This document shows positions 1-8,220 of a stretch of DNA of 64,000 nt, piece after piece. Made by a program: the position numbers and the translations under genes. Numbering within the stretch: the first letter of the stretch is position 1; every line of letters starts with the position of its first letter. The notes beneath the pieces are model-generated. The model ran no database searches. It was not told the origin of the DNA and was given only the letters and a program-made list of their open reading frames with translations. This DNA comes from Verrucomicrobiota bacterium (lineage in GTDB: Bacteria > Verrucomicrobiota > Verrucomicrobiia > Opitutales > Intestinicryptomonadaceae), in NCBI GenBank assembly GCA_023450935.1, contig JAEXGH010000008.1, positions 1-64,000 of the forward strand. Direction: 5' to 3'.

Positions 1-302
1 TAAAAAAGGCAGAAAACAAGCGAAGCGCGTTTGAGATTTTTTGCGTAGCAAAAAAGACCCCGAAGGGGCGAATACAAGCCGAAGGCGCGTATAGATGCGT
101 TTGAAAAACGCACCCGAAGGGCACGCAGCGGCGTGTCAAACGGGTTGCGAATGCAACCGCGAGTCAATTTGAGTTTTGGCGAGCGTAAGCGGGCTGTAGC
201 CCGTAACCACAAAAGTTGCCGTAGGCAAGCTTTTGGGGAGAATAAAACACGAAGTGTTTTACCCAAAGGGCGAGAACAGCGCGGATTTTGCAACGCAAAA
301 CC
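1..302. repeat. Run of short GNA-loop hairpins, no gene
   Basis: No credible gene lies in the first 468 bases. Positions 1-302 hold about ten short inverted repeats in a row, many with a three-base G-N-A loop: 37-55 (8-bp stem, loop GTA), 58-68 (4 bp, GAA), 78-86 (3 bp, GAA), 96-112 (7 bp, GAA), 113-121 (3 bp, GAA), 122-135 (5 bp, AGCG), 143-158 (6 bp, GAAT), 190-203, 210-236 (11 bp with one bulge, GTA), 243-261 (8 bp, GAA) and 286-300 (6 bp, AAC). The heptamer GCGAAGC, itself a known stable DNA mini-hairpin, is at 20-26. Short open frames across this stretch are dictated by the palindromes and resemble no protein. Function unknown. Confidence 0.6.
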
Positions 303-333
303 AAGCGAGCGAGTTCAATCGAAGCCAAAACCA

Positions 334-400
334 AATGATGCCCGAGAGCGTTTCTTTCGGCAGTTTTTATAATCAAAAAGCGGAACATTTGTTCCGCTTT
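334..400. repeat. Repeat unit with palindrome, shared with 39922-39992
   Basis: Positions 334-376 match 39922-39966; the first 23 bases are identical and the rest differ at a few places. In both places the shared block is followed at once by a perfect palindrome: here a 10-bp stem (377-386 with 391-400, core GCGGAAC, loop ATTT), there a different 12-bp stem. The palindrome could act as a bidirectional terminator downstream of hemB on the opposite strand. The stem sequence recurs at 22666-22693. Confidence 0.55.
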
Positions 401-410
401 AGTTATAAAA

Positions 411-479
411 ACTTTAACCAGAAGACAAAGCGGAATTGGCTATGCCAATCCGCGCCGCTTTCGGAAAGTTAAAAAACTT
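411..479 (+). repeat. Bulged-hairpin repeat, copy R1
   Basis: First copy of the interspersed family. It opens with ACTTTAA, carries a hairpin at 430-453 (outer stem GCGG/CCGC, one bulged A, inner stem ATTGGC/GCCAAT, loop TAT) and closes with AAAGTTAAAAAAC. The closing end reads into the 3' end of minus-strand hemB and supplies its last codons and stop. Confidence 0.7.
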
Positions 480-1488
480 TTAAAAAGAAGTCTTGGGCAA
501 AGTAGGTGAGAATCATGTCCGCGCCGGCGCGTTTGATTGCCGTGAGCGATTCGTCGCGGACACGTTCGTAGTCGAGCCAGCCGTTTTTTGCCGCGGCGGC
601 AAGCATTGAGTATTCGCCCGATACCTGATACGCGGCTACGGGGAGTGTTGTTGCGGCTTTCACCTTTGTGATGATGTCCAGATACGGCATTGCGGGCTTT
701 ACCATAACAATGTCCGCGCCCTCGTCTTCGTCGAAGATAACCTCCTTTATTGCCTCGTTGACGTTGGCGGGATTTAGCTGGTAGCCGCGCTTGTCGAGAT
801 ATTTTTTTGCTTTGCCCTTTGATTTGGGCGCAGAGCCTATGGCGTCGCGGAAAGGCCCGTAGAACGCGGAGGCGTATTTCGCGCTGTATGCCATAATGGC
901 GGTGTCTTCAAGCTCGTTTTCGTCGAGTGCTTGACGGATTGCCCCTATGCGTCCGTCCATCATATCGGAGGGGGCAACAATGTCCGCGCCCGCCTGCGCG
1001 GCGGAAACCGCCATTTCTGATAGAATGCCGACGGTGGTGTCGTTGAGAATCCACGCGCCCGATTCGTCGAGAATGCCGTCGTGTCCGTGCGAAGTGTAGG
1101 GGTCGAGGGCTATGTCGGCGGCTACGAGCAGCTCGGGGAAGTGCTTTTTGACTTCGGCAATGGCGCGGTTTGCAAGCGACATCGGGTTGTAGGCTTCGCG
1201 CGCGTCGAGCGATTTGTCGGAGGGATCAACCATCGGGAACGGGGCAATCGCCTGAATGCCCGCGTTGAGCGCGGCTTCGCAATACTTCAGCAGCGACTGG
1301 ATTGTGTGGCGGTGAATCCTCGGCATCGACGGAATTTCCTCGGAACCCGAAAGCCCCTCAGCCACGAATACGGGAAGAATCAGGTCTTTTACGCTCACGC
1401 GCGTTTCCGTGCAGAGTTCGAGAATCGCGGGGCTGCGGCGCAGGCGGCGCGGACGTTTGGAGATATATAGCTTGAAATTTTCGCTCAT
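469..1488 (-). CDS. hemB: Delta-aminolevulinic acid dehydratase
   Basis: Porphobilinogen synthase: condenses two 5-aminolevulinates into porphobilinogen in cytosolic tetrapyrrole (heme, corrinoid) synthesis. Family length at 339 residues. The two Schiff-base lysines are about K204 (YSAKYASAFYGP) and K264 (VMVKPAMPYLD). The metal segment around 125-138 reads DIALDPYTSHGHDG, the aspartate-rich magnesium-type site rather than the cysteine-rich zinc site. I start at the ATG at 1488; an in-frame ATG at 1527 would add 13 residues and nearly close the gap to divergent cysS. The final Val-Phe-stop codons lie inside repeat R1. A tetrapyrrole gene is consistent with the B12-dependent metH further along. 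Confidence 0.95.
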   Translation of the reverse strand: MSENFKLYISKRPRRLRRSPAILELCTETRVSVKDLILPVFVAEGLSGSEEIPSMPRIHRHTIQSLLKYCEAALNAGIQAIAPFPMVDPSDKSLDAREAYNPMSLANRAIAEVKKHFPELLVAADIALDPYTSHGHDGILDESGAWILNDTTVGILSEMAVSAAQAGADIVAPSDMMDGRIGAIRQALDENELEDTAIMAYSAKYASAFYGPFRDAIGSAPKSKGKAKKYLDKRGYQLNPANVNEAIKEVIFDEDEGADIVMVKPAMPYLDIITKVKAATTLPVAAYQVSGEYSMLAAAAKNGWLDYERVRDESLTAIKRAGADMILTYFAQDFFLKVF

Positions 1489-1533
1489 TGTGCTTTTGTT
1501 TATGGCGGAGTTTAATAAAAATCGCAACTAAAA

Positions 1534-2949
1534 ATGAATCCGAGCATACACAATACGCTTTCGAGAAAAAAAGACGAACTTGTCCAGCAGGGCGACGTTT
1601 TCGGCATCTACTGCTGCGGCCCGACGGTTTACGGCCCCGCGCATATAGGCAATTTCAGAACGTTTCTGGTGCAGGACGTTTTGCGCAGAACGCTCGAATG
1701 TGCGGGGTTCAACGTAAAACACGTCAGAAACATAACCGACGTTGACGACAAAACCATTCGCGAGAGCCAAAAAAAGGGCATAACGCTCAAGGAATTTACC
1801 GCCCAGTGGGAAAACAAATTCCACGAAGACTGCAAAAAGCTCAATATGCTTCCCCCGCACGTTGAACCGCGCGCAACGGAGCATATAGGCGAACAGCTGG
1901 AAATGGTGTCTACGCTTGTCGAAAAGGGCTTTGCGTATCCCGCTTCCGACGGCAGCGTCTACTTTAAAATATCGTCGTTCCCCGAATACGGACGCCTTGC
2001 GGGGCTCGATCGCGAAAATATGGCAACCCAGTCCACAAACTCCGCGGGCGAGGCCAACAACGCCGACGAATACGAGCGCGAAAACGTTTCGGATTTCGCC
2101 CTCTGGAAGGGCAGAAAGCCCGAGGACGGCGCGAACTTCTGGAAGTCGCCGTGGGGAGAGGGACGCCCCGGGTGGCACATTGAGTGCTCGGCGATGTCGC
2201 GCAAATATCTCGGCGACACGTTCGATATGCACGGCGGCGGAATCGACCTGTGCTTCCCCCACCACGAAAACGAAATAGCCCAGAGCCAATGCGCCACGGG
2301 AAAATCGCCGTATGTGCGCTACTGGTTCCACAGCGCGCACCTCATGGTTGAGGGGCAGAAAATGTCGAAGAGTCTCGGCAACCTTTTTACGCTCGACCAG
2401 CTTATAGAAAAGGGCTACACGCCCGCGCAAATCCGCTACGCGCTCGTTTCGGGGCACTACCGCCAGCAGCTAAACTTCACTTTCAAAGGGCTTGACGACG
2501 CCAAAAGCGCGCTTGCAAAGCTCAAAAAGGCTCTCGAGGCGGCTCTCCAAAAAACGGGCGTTTCGGAAGCCGAATTCAAAAGCTTTATCAAGCCGAACAA
2601 CGCTTTTGCGGGAACGGTTTTCGAGGACGCTTGGAACGCGCTGATTGACGACCTCAACGTGCCCAAGTGCTTGGGCAAGGTATTTTCCGCCCTCCACGAA
2701 GTGGCTACGGAATCCGACTTGCGGGCGTTCGGCGCGCTCGTTTACGCGCTGGGAATCGACCTGTTCGAAGCCGCGCCCGAGGCGCAGTCGGCAGACGTTC
2801 CCTCCGAAATTGCCGAGCTTGCCCAAAAACGTTGGGACGCCAAAAAGAGCCGCGACTTCGCCCTTGCCGACGAACTCCGCGCCCAAATAAAGGCCGCGGG
2901 CTGGGAAGTGTTCGACAAAAAAGACGGTTTCGACATCAAAAAATTGTAG
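1534..2949 (+). CDS. cysS: Cysteine--tRNA ligase
   Basis: Class I aminoacyl-tRNA synthetase that charges tRNA-Cys with cysteine in the cytosol. At 471 residues it matches the family. It has the N-terminal CGPTVYG segment with zinc-ligand cysteine, the HIGN signature at 37-40, the WHIECSAM and GGGIDLCFPHHENE zinc/substrate segments in the middle, and KMSKS at about 276. The C-terminal quarter is the helical anticodon-binding region. It is divergent from hemB across 45 bp and is followed after 2 bp by ispH, so the two are probably cotranscribed. Confidence 0.97.
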   Translation: MNPSIHNTLSRKKDELVQQGDVFGIYCCGPTVYGPAHIGNFRTFLVQDVLRRTLECAGFNVKHVRNITDVDDKTIRESQKKGITLKEFTAQWENKFHEDCKKLNMLPPHVEPRATEHIGEQLEMVSTLVEKGFAYPASDGSVYFKISSFPEYGRLAGLDRENMATQSTNSAGEANNADEYERENVSDFALWKGRKPEDGANFWKSPWGEGRPGWHIECSAMSRKYLGDTFDMHGGGIDLCFPHHENEIAQSQCATGKSPYVRYWFHSAHLMVEGQKMSKSLGNLFTLDQLIEKGYTPAQIRYALVSGHYRQQLNFTFKGLDDAKSALAKLKKALEAALQKTGVSEAEFKSFIKPNNAFAGTVFEDAWNALIDDLNVPKCLGKVFSALHEVATESDLRAFGALVYALGIDLFEAAPEAQSADVPSEIAELAQKRWDAKKSRDFALADELRAQIKAAGWEVFDKKDGFDIKKL

Positions 2950-2951
2950 CG

Positions 2952-3824
2952 ATGAAAGTATTGAGAGCAAAAAGTGCTGGCTTCTGTTTCGGCGTTGAGC
3001 GCGCCATAAACATAGCAACCACCTGCACCGAAAACGGAACGCGCCGCGTGTTTACCGACGGCCCGCTAATCCACAATTCGCAGATGATGGAGCTGCTGGA
3101 GAAAAACGGCGTCACGGAAATAGGCGACTACGCCAGCGAAGCCAATATCGACAACCAAGTCAAAAAGGACGAAAACGCAATGCTCGTAATACGCGCGCAC
3201 GGTGTTTCGCCCGAGCGCAGGCAGTATCTCAAGCAGCTTGGGCTGCCCTGCAAAGACGCAACCTGTCCCGACGTGGGCAAGATTGCCGGCATAATAAAAA
3301 TCCACGCAATAAAGGGCTACACGGTTGTTGTTGTGGGAGACCCAAAACACCCCGAGGTTATCGGGCTTTTGGGCTACGCAAAGCAGGGCAGGGGCTTCGT
3401 GATAAAAAACGAGGCGGACGTCGACAACTTTCCGAACATTGAGGGCGACATTTGCATTGTCTCACAGTCAACAATGTTCCCGAGCGACTTCGAAAAGCTC
3501 GCCGAGTATTTCAAAAGGCGTTTCCCCCAGACAAAGATTGTCGATACCATTTGCGGGGCTACGAAGGAACGCCAGAATGAGGTTGTCCGCCTTGCCGAAA
3601 ACGGCGCGCAGGCGGTTGTAGTAATTGGCGGCAAGCACTCGGCAAACACGGTTAAGCTTGCAATGCTTGTGGAGCGCACGGGGTTGCCGTGCTTCCATAT
3701 CGAAACGCTCAGGGAGCTTGACTTGGACGCCGTTTCGAAGTTCGATATAGTAGGCGTTACGGCGGGGGCGTCTACGCCCGCATTTTTGATTGACGAAGTT
3801 TGCGGCAAACTCGAATCTTTGTAA
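2952..3824 (+). CDS. ispH: 4-hydroxy-3-methylbut-2-enyl diphosphate reductase
   Basis: Last enzyme of the MEP isoprenoid pathway: reduces HMBPP to IPP and DMAPP using a [4Fe-4S] cluster. The 290-residue frame has the three cluster cysteines in GFCFGVERAI (C12), KDATCPDVGK and DTICGATKERQ, plus the IRAHGVSPE and GDPKHPEV histidine motifs and the C-terminal GVTAGASTP. The start is the ATG at 2952, right after the cysS stop; the open frame runs upstream inside cysS, but that part is a shadow. The pathway's other genes are not in this window. Confidence 0.96.
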   Translation: MKVLRAKSAGFCFGVERAINIATTCTENGTRRVFTDGPLIHNSQMMELLEKNGVTEIGDYASEANIDNQVKKDENAMLVIRAHGVSPERRQYLKQLGLPCKDATCPDVGKIAGIIKIHAIKGYTVVVVGDPKHPEVIGLLGYAKQGRGFVIKNEADVDNFPNIEGDICIVSQSTMFPSDFEKLAEYFKRRFPQTKIVDTICGATKERQNEVVRLAENGAQAVVVIGGKHSANTVKLAMLVERTGLPCFHIETLRELDLDAVSKFDIVGVTAGASTPAFLIDEVCGKLESL

Positions 3825-3851
3825 AAACTTTTTCGGAAGGGAGACGTTAAT

Positions 3852-4298
3852 ATGGGTATGGAAGAATCTGTTAAAAAAGCCGCCGTTGCGGCAAGGAGGG
3901 CGTTTACGCTCATGGAAGTAATGCTGGCCATAGCGATGATTTCGTTGTTGGCGTTTTTGGTCGTTTCGAATGTAGATACGCTTATGACAAGCTCGCAGAC
4001 GAAGATTGCCGACTCTTTCGTTAACGGCTCGCTTGCCACGCCCATGATGGCGTTCAAACTTTCCACGGGACGTTTCCCCACAACCGAAGAGGGGCTTGAC
4101 GCCCTGCTGAACGCCCCCGAAGCCCTCAAGGACAGATGGGACGGCCCATATGTGCGCGCCCTGCGTCCCGATCCGTGGGGGAATCCGTATCAATATAGAT
4201 TCCCTGCGCAGAAAAGCAAGGACGGCTACGACGTGTGGTCGAACGGCCCCGACGGGCAAAGCGGCACCGACGACGACATCGGCAACTGGGCAAAATAA
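3852..4298 (+). CDS. gspG: Type II secretion major pseudopilin GspG
   Basis: Major pseudopilin of a type II secretion-like system, expected in the inner membrane and periplasmic pseudopilus. The prepilin signal is at residues 16-22 (ARRAFTLMEV), followed by a hydrophobic helix. The C-terminal end, DVWSNGPDGQSGTDDDIGNW, is the family's calcium-binding signature, and PDPWGNPYQY is also typical. The residue before the cleavage site is Ala instead of the usual Gly. A GGAAGGGAG ribosome site precedes the ATG. It is first of five pseudopilin genes; no secretin, ATPase, platform protein or prepilin peptidase is in the window. Confidence 0.93.
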   Translation: MGMEESVKKAAVAARRAFTLMEVMLAIAMISLLAFLVVSNVDTLMTSSQTKIADSFVNGSLATPMMAFKLSTGRFPTTEEGLDALLNAPEALKDRWDGPYVRALRPDPWGNPYQYRFPAQKSKDGYDVWSNGPDGQSGTDDDIGNWAK

Positions 4299-4302
4299 GG
4301 CA

Positions 4303-4890
4303 ATGCTACGCGGCGGGTCTTTTCGCAAAAACGCCGGCGCAGGTCGGCGCGCGCGCGCGTTTACGCTGTTGGAGATTATGGCGGCCCTCGCGCTTGTTGC
4401 GATGCTTTCGTTTGCGGCTATAGTTTCCATTCCGCGCGATTTCGGCAAAAACGTCCCCGTCGAAAAGGCGTTTGAAGCGGCCGTCCGCTCGGCGTCGTAT
4501 TTGGCTCAGGAACGCGGAGCATATTTGTCGCTTTCCTTCGACCTCCGCGGATTTTTCGAAATATCGGAAGTGGAGACGGGGAAAACCGCCAAGCGCATTT
4601 TCCTTAAAGACGCCTACGCAAAGGCGGTTGAAGCCGCGCTGAAAGAGGGGCGCGGAATCCCCCAGCCCGAAACGGAGTGCGCAGATACGGTCGTGTTCGA
4701 GCCGAATCTACCAGAGATAATCGGGCGCACAAAACTCGATTTCCCAGAGTCTTTCCCGCAGCGGATTGTTTTCGCGCCCGACGGAACGTGCGGCGGCGGA
4801 AGTGTAAAAATAACATCGCCGGCGTTTGAACAGCCGCTTGTGATGAAACTCGATTGGGCGGCGGCAACTGTCTATGAAAGCGGGAAGTAG
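4303..4890 (+). CDS. gspH: Type II secretion minor pseudopilin, GspH-like
   Basis: Minor pseudopilin of 195 residues. The prepilin motif ARAFTLLEIMAAL begins at about residue 18 after a basic leader (RKNAGAGRRAR), then a single membrane helix and a beta-rich periplasmic domain. The open frame extends upstream to 4150 inside gspG in another frame; I choose the ATG at 4303, 4 bp after the gspG stop. Ala again stands at the -1 position of the cleavage site. The GspH name rests on operon position and the type IV leader, since this family is too divergent for a motif-based call. It overlaps the next gene by 17 bp. Confidence 0.75.
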   Translation: MLRGGSFRKNAGAGRRARAFTLLEIMAALALVAMLSFAAIVSIPRDFGKNVPVEKAFEAAVRSASYLAQERGAYLSLSFDLRGFFEISEVETGKTAKRIFLKDAYAKAVEAALKEGRGIPQPETECADTVVFEPNLPEIIGRTKLDFPESFPQRIVFAPDGTCGGGSVKITSPAFEQPLVMKLDWAAATVYESGK

Positions 4891-5326
4891 GGCGTTTACG
4901 TTGGTGGAGTGCATTGCTGCGGTAGCGATTTTTGCGCTGGCGGGGTTTGCAATTTCCGCGACTTTGGCGAATCTGGTTTTCCCGCTCGTTCGCGCCGAAA
5001 AGCCGAACAACAATGCCGACATAGAGCTTTGTCTGGCGGAAATTCTCAAAGTGGAAAACTACGATGCCCTCGACGACGGCATCGACGTGGACGGACTTGA
5101 CGGCACGCGCTATCGGGTTGTCGCGGAATTCGAACCGACCGAAGTGCTCGATTTGTTCGAGCTGAAAGCGGAAATTATTTCGCCCGAAAAGGCGTATACA
5201 AGGCGGCTTTTGGTAGTCCGCCCGAAGTGGTATGAAAACGTTTCCGACAGGGACGAACTCAAGCGCGACAGGGAGGATTTTCTGGAGCTTAAACGGCGCA
5301 ACGACGCCTTCGAAAGGGGCAAATGA
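4874..5326 (+). CDS. gspI: Type II secretion minor pseudopilin, GspI-like
   Basis: Third pseudopilin, 150 residues, with an early leader (MKAGSRAFTLVECIAAVAIF), a hydrophobic helix and a short charged periplasmic part. The C-terminal tail is highly charged (Asp/Glu/Lys/Arg-rich from about residue 118). The start overlaps gspH by 17 bp and the stop overlaps the following gene by 4 bp, so translation is probably coupled. Assignment as GspI follows the G-H-I-J-K order and the short leader. Confidence 0.72.
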   Translation: MKAGSRAFTLVECIAAVAIFALAGFAISATLANLVFPLVRAEKPNNNADIELCLAEILKVENYDALDDGIDVDGLDGTRYRVVAEFEPTEVLDLFELKAEIISPEKAYTRRLLVVRPKWYENVSDRDELKRDREDFLELKRRNDAFERGK

Positions 5327-5967
5327 GGAGGTCGTTTACGCTGGTCGAAGTCGTGTTTGCGGTCGCCGTTTCGGCGGTCGTGATGTTCGGGTGCGCGTCG
5401 CTTTTTTTCGACATGGTGCGCACCGCCGACTTCCTCCGCGGCAACTGGACGCTGCGCGCGCACGCCGACGGCGTGGAAAGGTTTCTGCGCGCGTCGTTTG
5501 TGCGTTCTTCCATATCCGATGTTTCCAAGTTTTCAGACGTCATTTTTGCGCGCAACAAAAATTCGCTCTGCTTTGCGCGCCTTCCCGAGCAGGAACGCGG
5601 TGCCGACTACCACTTGGCGTTTTCCGACAAAACCGCAAACCCGCTCTACGTTTCGGCTACGGGGGCGGTCGGCGAAAAGCTGTGCTTCCTTGATTGGACG
5701 GAGGGCGAAGGGCTGTTTGTCGTTTGGACTTTCGCGCAGTCGGAAGACAGAAAAAACGCGCCTGTAGTTTACAGAACGCAGCTTTCGCCGTTCGTAAGCG
5801 GAATGTATTTCATCTACAAAGACGCCACTCTTTGGAAGGAGGAGGCGGTAATCGACTCCCGCGCAAAAATGCCGCAGTTTTTGAAGCTGGTGTTCGAGCG
5901 CGCCGGAGAGCGCACGGAGCGCGTGGTGTCGCTGGGCGCGCAAATAGACTATCAGGTGGGGCGATGA
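5323..5967 (+). CDS. gspJ: Type II secretion minor pseudopilin, GspJ-like
   Basis: Fourth pseudopilin, 214 residues. The leader is only four residues (MRRS) before FTLVEVVFAVAVSAVV, making Ser the -1 residue. GspJ of known systems is of similar size (about 195-220) and forms the tip complex with GspI and GspK. Starts 4 bp inside gspI (ATGA) and ends 4 bp inside gspK (ATGA). Confidence 0.72.
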   Translation: MRRSFTLVEVVFAVAVSAVVMFGCASLFFDMVRTADFLRGNWTLRAHADGVERFLRASFVRSSISDVSKFSDVIFARNKNSLCFARLPEQERGADYHLAFSDKTANPLYVSATGAVGEKLCFLDWTEGEGLFVVWTFAQSEDRKNAPVVYRTQLSPFVSGMYFIYKDATLWKEEAVIDSRAKMPQFLKLVFERAGERTERVVSLGAQIDYQVGR

Positions 5968-7019
5968 AAAGGGGCGAAAAAAAGGGGAGCGTTTTGCTGT
6001 TTGTGCTGCTGGTAGTGTTTGCGTCGGCAGCGATATTGGCGTCGATTGCGGAATACGCATCGGTTGCGCTGCGTTCGCGCGCGTCTGCGGCAAACGAATT
6101 CGAACTGAGGCTCGACGCTTATTCGGCCCTCAATGCCGCCGTGGCCGTTTTGGAAGAGTATTCCGAAATCGACGGCGGCCTGTTTTCGGCGAGACAGGGC
6201 TGGGGAAAGCCGTTCGCCGACGGCCGCGTCCGCCTGCCCGACGGCGCGGAGGCGGAGGTTGTAATTTCCGACGAAAGCGGGAAAATCCCGCTTCGAGCCG
6301 TGAAATCTGGCAGGCTCGCGAAAATCATCGAAAGTTTCGGCGTGTCGGAGCGCGATTCGCAAAAATACGCCGACCTGATTGCCGACTGGGTTGACGCCGA
6401 CGACTCCCCGTCCGTCTCCGGCGCGGAGTATCCCGACTACGACCGCGGCGCGGCGTTGCCGCCGAACCGCCCGATGGAGTCGTTTGCGGAACTCGCGCTT
6501 GTGAAGGACTTGGATTTTGCGTTCTTCGACGCCGACTCAAAACCTACGGAGCTTTTCGAGAAATTCGCCGCAGTGTTTTCGCTTGAACGTTTCACAAAAA
6601 CGAACCTCAACGCCGCTTCGGACGCCGTGCTTGAAGCCCTTATGTTCGCCGAACAAAAGGATTTTTCGCCCTCCCTATCCGCGGCAATCAGGGGCGATAT
6701 CGGCTATGTAAAAGACGGAATTTTCTGGTGCAGGTCGGCGGAGGATTTGCTCGGCAGGGGCGCGGGCGAATACCCAACCGAGGCGACGGCGTTCAAGGCG
6801 CAGTATTTCGTAATAAAAATCGATATTTCGCGCGGCTTGGCGCGCTACAAGCTTGTGGCGCATTACGCCGACCCTTCGGCGTTTGCTTCGGGAAAATCCG
6901 GCGCGAAAAAATCGGCGTCGGGCTCGGCGTTCGAAAACGGCGTCATAAACGCGGCGGCGTCAAAGGCGGTAAAAAAGGGGACTTTCAAGATTGTGAAAAT
7001 AATGGAGTTGGCAAAGTAA
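5964..7019 (+). CDS. gspK: Type II secretion minor pseudopilin, GspK-like
   Basis: Largest minor pseudopilin, 351 residues, expected to cap the pseudopilus tip. After MKRGEKKGSVLLFVLLVVFA comes one membrane helix and a long periplasmic domain with a helical ADLIADWVDADDSP segment, as in GspK where an alpha-domain is inserted. GspK proteins often lack the classical FTLxE leader, which is also so here. I take the ATG at 5964 overlapping the gspJ stop; the frame is open further upstream only as a shadow of gspJ. metX follows after 61 bp. Confidence 0.75.
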   Translation: MKRGEKKGSVLLFVLLVVFASAAILASIAEYASVALRSRASAANEFELRLDAYSALNAAVAVLEEYSEIDGGLFSARQGWGKPFADGRVRLPDGAEAEVVISDESGKIPLRAVKSGRLAKIIESFGVSERDSQKYADLIADWVDADDSPSVSGAEYPDYDRGAALPPNRPMESFAELALVKDLDFAFFDADSKPTELFEKFAAVFSLERFTKTNLNAASDAVLEALMFAEQKDFSPSLSAAIRGDIGYVKDGIFWCRSAEDLLGRGAGEYPTEATAFKAQYFVIKIDISRGLARYKLVAHYADPSAFASGKSGAKKSASGSAFENGVINAAASKAVKKGTFKIVKIMELAK

Positions 7020-7080
7020 ATCAAACGCGGAAAAAGATTGATTGTTCGGGCGTTTTTTCAATACTGGTGTCTGTTATACA

Positions 7081-8220
7081 ATGAACGATTTTGAAGACAC
7101 TTCTTTTCTCGCCGAGGGCGGCGATGTGGGCATAGTCTCATACAGCGACTATTTCTGCGACGAACCGCTGCATTTTAAGCTCGGCGGCGTGTTGGACTCT
7201 TTCAATATCCGTTACGAAACCTATGGACGCCTCAACGAAGACAAGTCGAACGCGGTTCTTGTCTGCCACGCTCTCACGGGCGACCACCACTGCGCGGGCG
7301 TCTACTCGCTCACCGACCGCAAATCGGGCTGGTGGAACAACATTATAGGCCCTTCAAAACCGCTCGACACCAACAAATATTTCGTCGTCTGCTCCAACTG
7401 TATAGGCGGCTGCAGAGGCACTACGGGCCCCGTTTCCATAAACCCCAAAACGGGCAAACGCTACAACTTAACTTTCCCCGCGGTAACTTTGCAGGACATG
7501 GTTGCCGCGCAGGAAAGGCTCATTACCCATTTGGGAATTAAAAAGCTCAAGATGGCAATCGGCGGAAGCATGGGCGGAATGCAGACGCTCCAGTGGGCTA
7601 TAGATTTCCCCGATAGGGTGGAACGCGTCTGCGCGCTTGCAACAACGTCGCGCCAAAACGCGCAGGCCATTGCCTTCAACGAAGTCGGCAGAAGCGCGAT
7701 TATGCAGGATCCCGTATGGCAGGGCGGCAATTACGCCATAGAGCGCGTCCCCAGCGTGGGGCTGGGGATAGCCCGAATGATGGCGCATATAACATACCTT
7801 TCCGACAAGGGAATGGAGGGCAAGTTCGGGCGCGACCACTCCAAAATTCGCGGCGACGAAATTTTCAAACCCTCCTTCGAAGTCGAAAGCTATCTGCACC
7901 ACCAAGGGCAAAGTTTCGTAAATAGGTTCGACGCAAATTCGTATCTGTATTTTACGCGCGCGCTCGATTTATTCGACCTGTGTCTGGGCAAGGATTCGCT
8001 TGAAGCCGCGTTCGCCGGCGTTTCGGCAAAGTTTTTAATTGTCGGCTTTACAAGCGATTGGCTTTTCCCGCCCGAGCAGAACAGGAAAATAGTCAAAGCC
8101 CTTCTGCGCGCGGGCAAAACGGCGTCATACGCGGAAATCCAGAGCGATTTGGGGCACGACTCGTTCCTTATCCACTCTCCGAAGCTTTACAAGTTAGTGG
8201 AGTATTTTTTGAATGACTGA
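7081..8220 (+). CDS. metX: Homoserine O-acetyltransferase
   Basis: Alpha/beta-hydrolase enzyme that transfers acetyl from acetyl-CoA to homoserine, opening the direct-sulfhydrylation route to methionine. The 379-residue frame has the nucleophile elbow GGSMGGMQ (S163), the family segment NCIGGCRGTTGP, and the C-terminal SDWLFP and GHDSFL segments that carry the catalytic Asp and His. Some family members use succinyl-CoA; sequence alone does not settle which acyl donor is used here. The start is the ATG at 7081. It overlaps metW by 8 bp, the same pair order as in many Proteobacteria. Confidence 0.95.
   Translation: MNDFEDTSFLAEGGDVGIVSYSDYFCDEPLHFKLGGVLDSFNIRYETYGRLNEDKSNAVLVCHALTGDHHCAGVYSLTDRKSGWWNNIIGPSKPLDTNKYFVVCSNCIGGCRGTTGPVSINPKTGKRYNLTFPAVTLQDMVAAQERLITHLGIKKLKMAIGGSMGGMQTLQWAIDFPDRVERVCALATTSRQNAQAIAFNEVGRSAIMQDPVWQGGNYAIERVPSVGLGIARMMAHITYLSDKGMEGKFGRDHSKIRGDEIFKPSFEVESYLHHQGQSFVNRFDANSYLYFTRALDLFDLCLGKDSLEAAFAGVSAKFLIVGFTSDWLFPPEQNRKIVKALLRAGKTASYAEIQSDLGHDSFLIHSPKLYKLVEYFLND

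Noticed and set aside
1..302. CRISPR array
   Set aside because: Palindromes are frequent but there is no constant repeat of 24-40 bp nor regular spacers, and no cas gene.
133..472. Two overlapping 79-codon plus-strand frames in the left gene-free region
   Set aside because: They run through palindromes and repeat R1, their composition is dictated by the hairpins, and no ribosome site or protein-like pattern is visible.
2667..2951. N-terminal extension of ispH
   Set aside because: The frame is open upstream only because it runs inside cysS; the family starts at MKVLRAKSAGFCFG.
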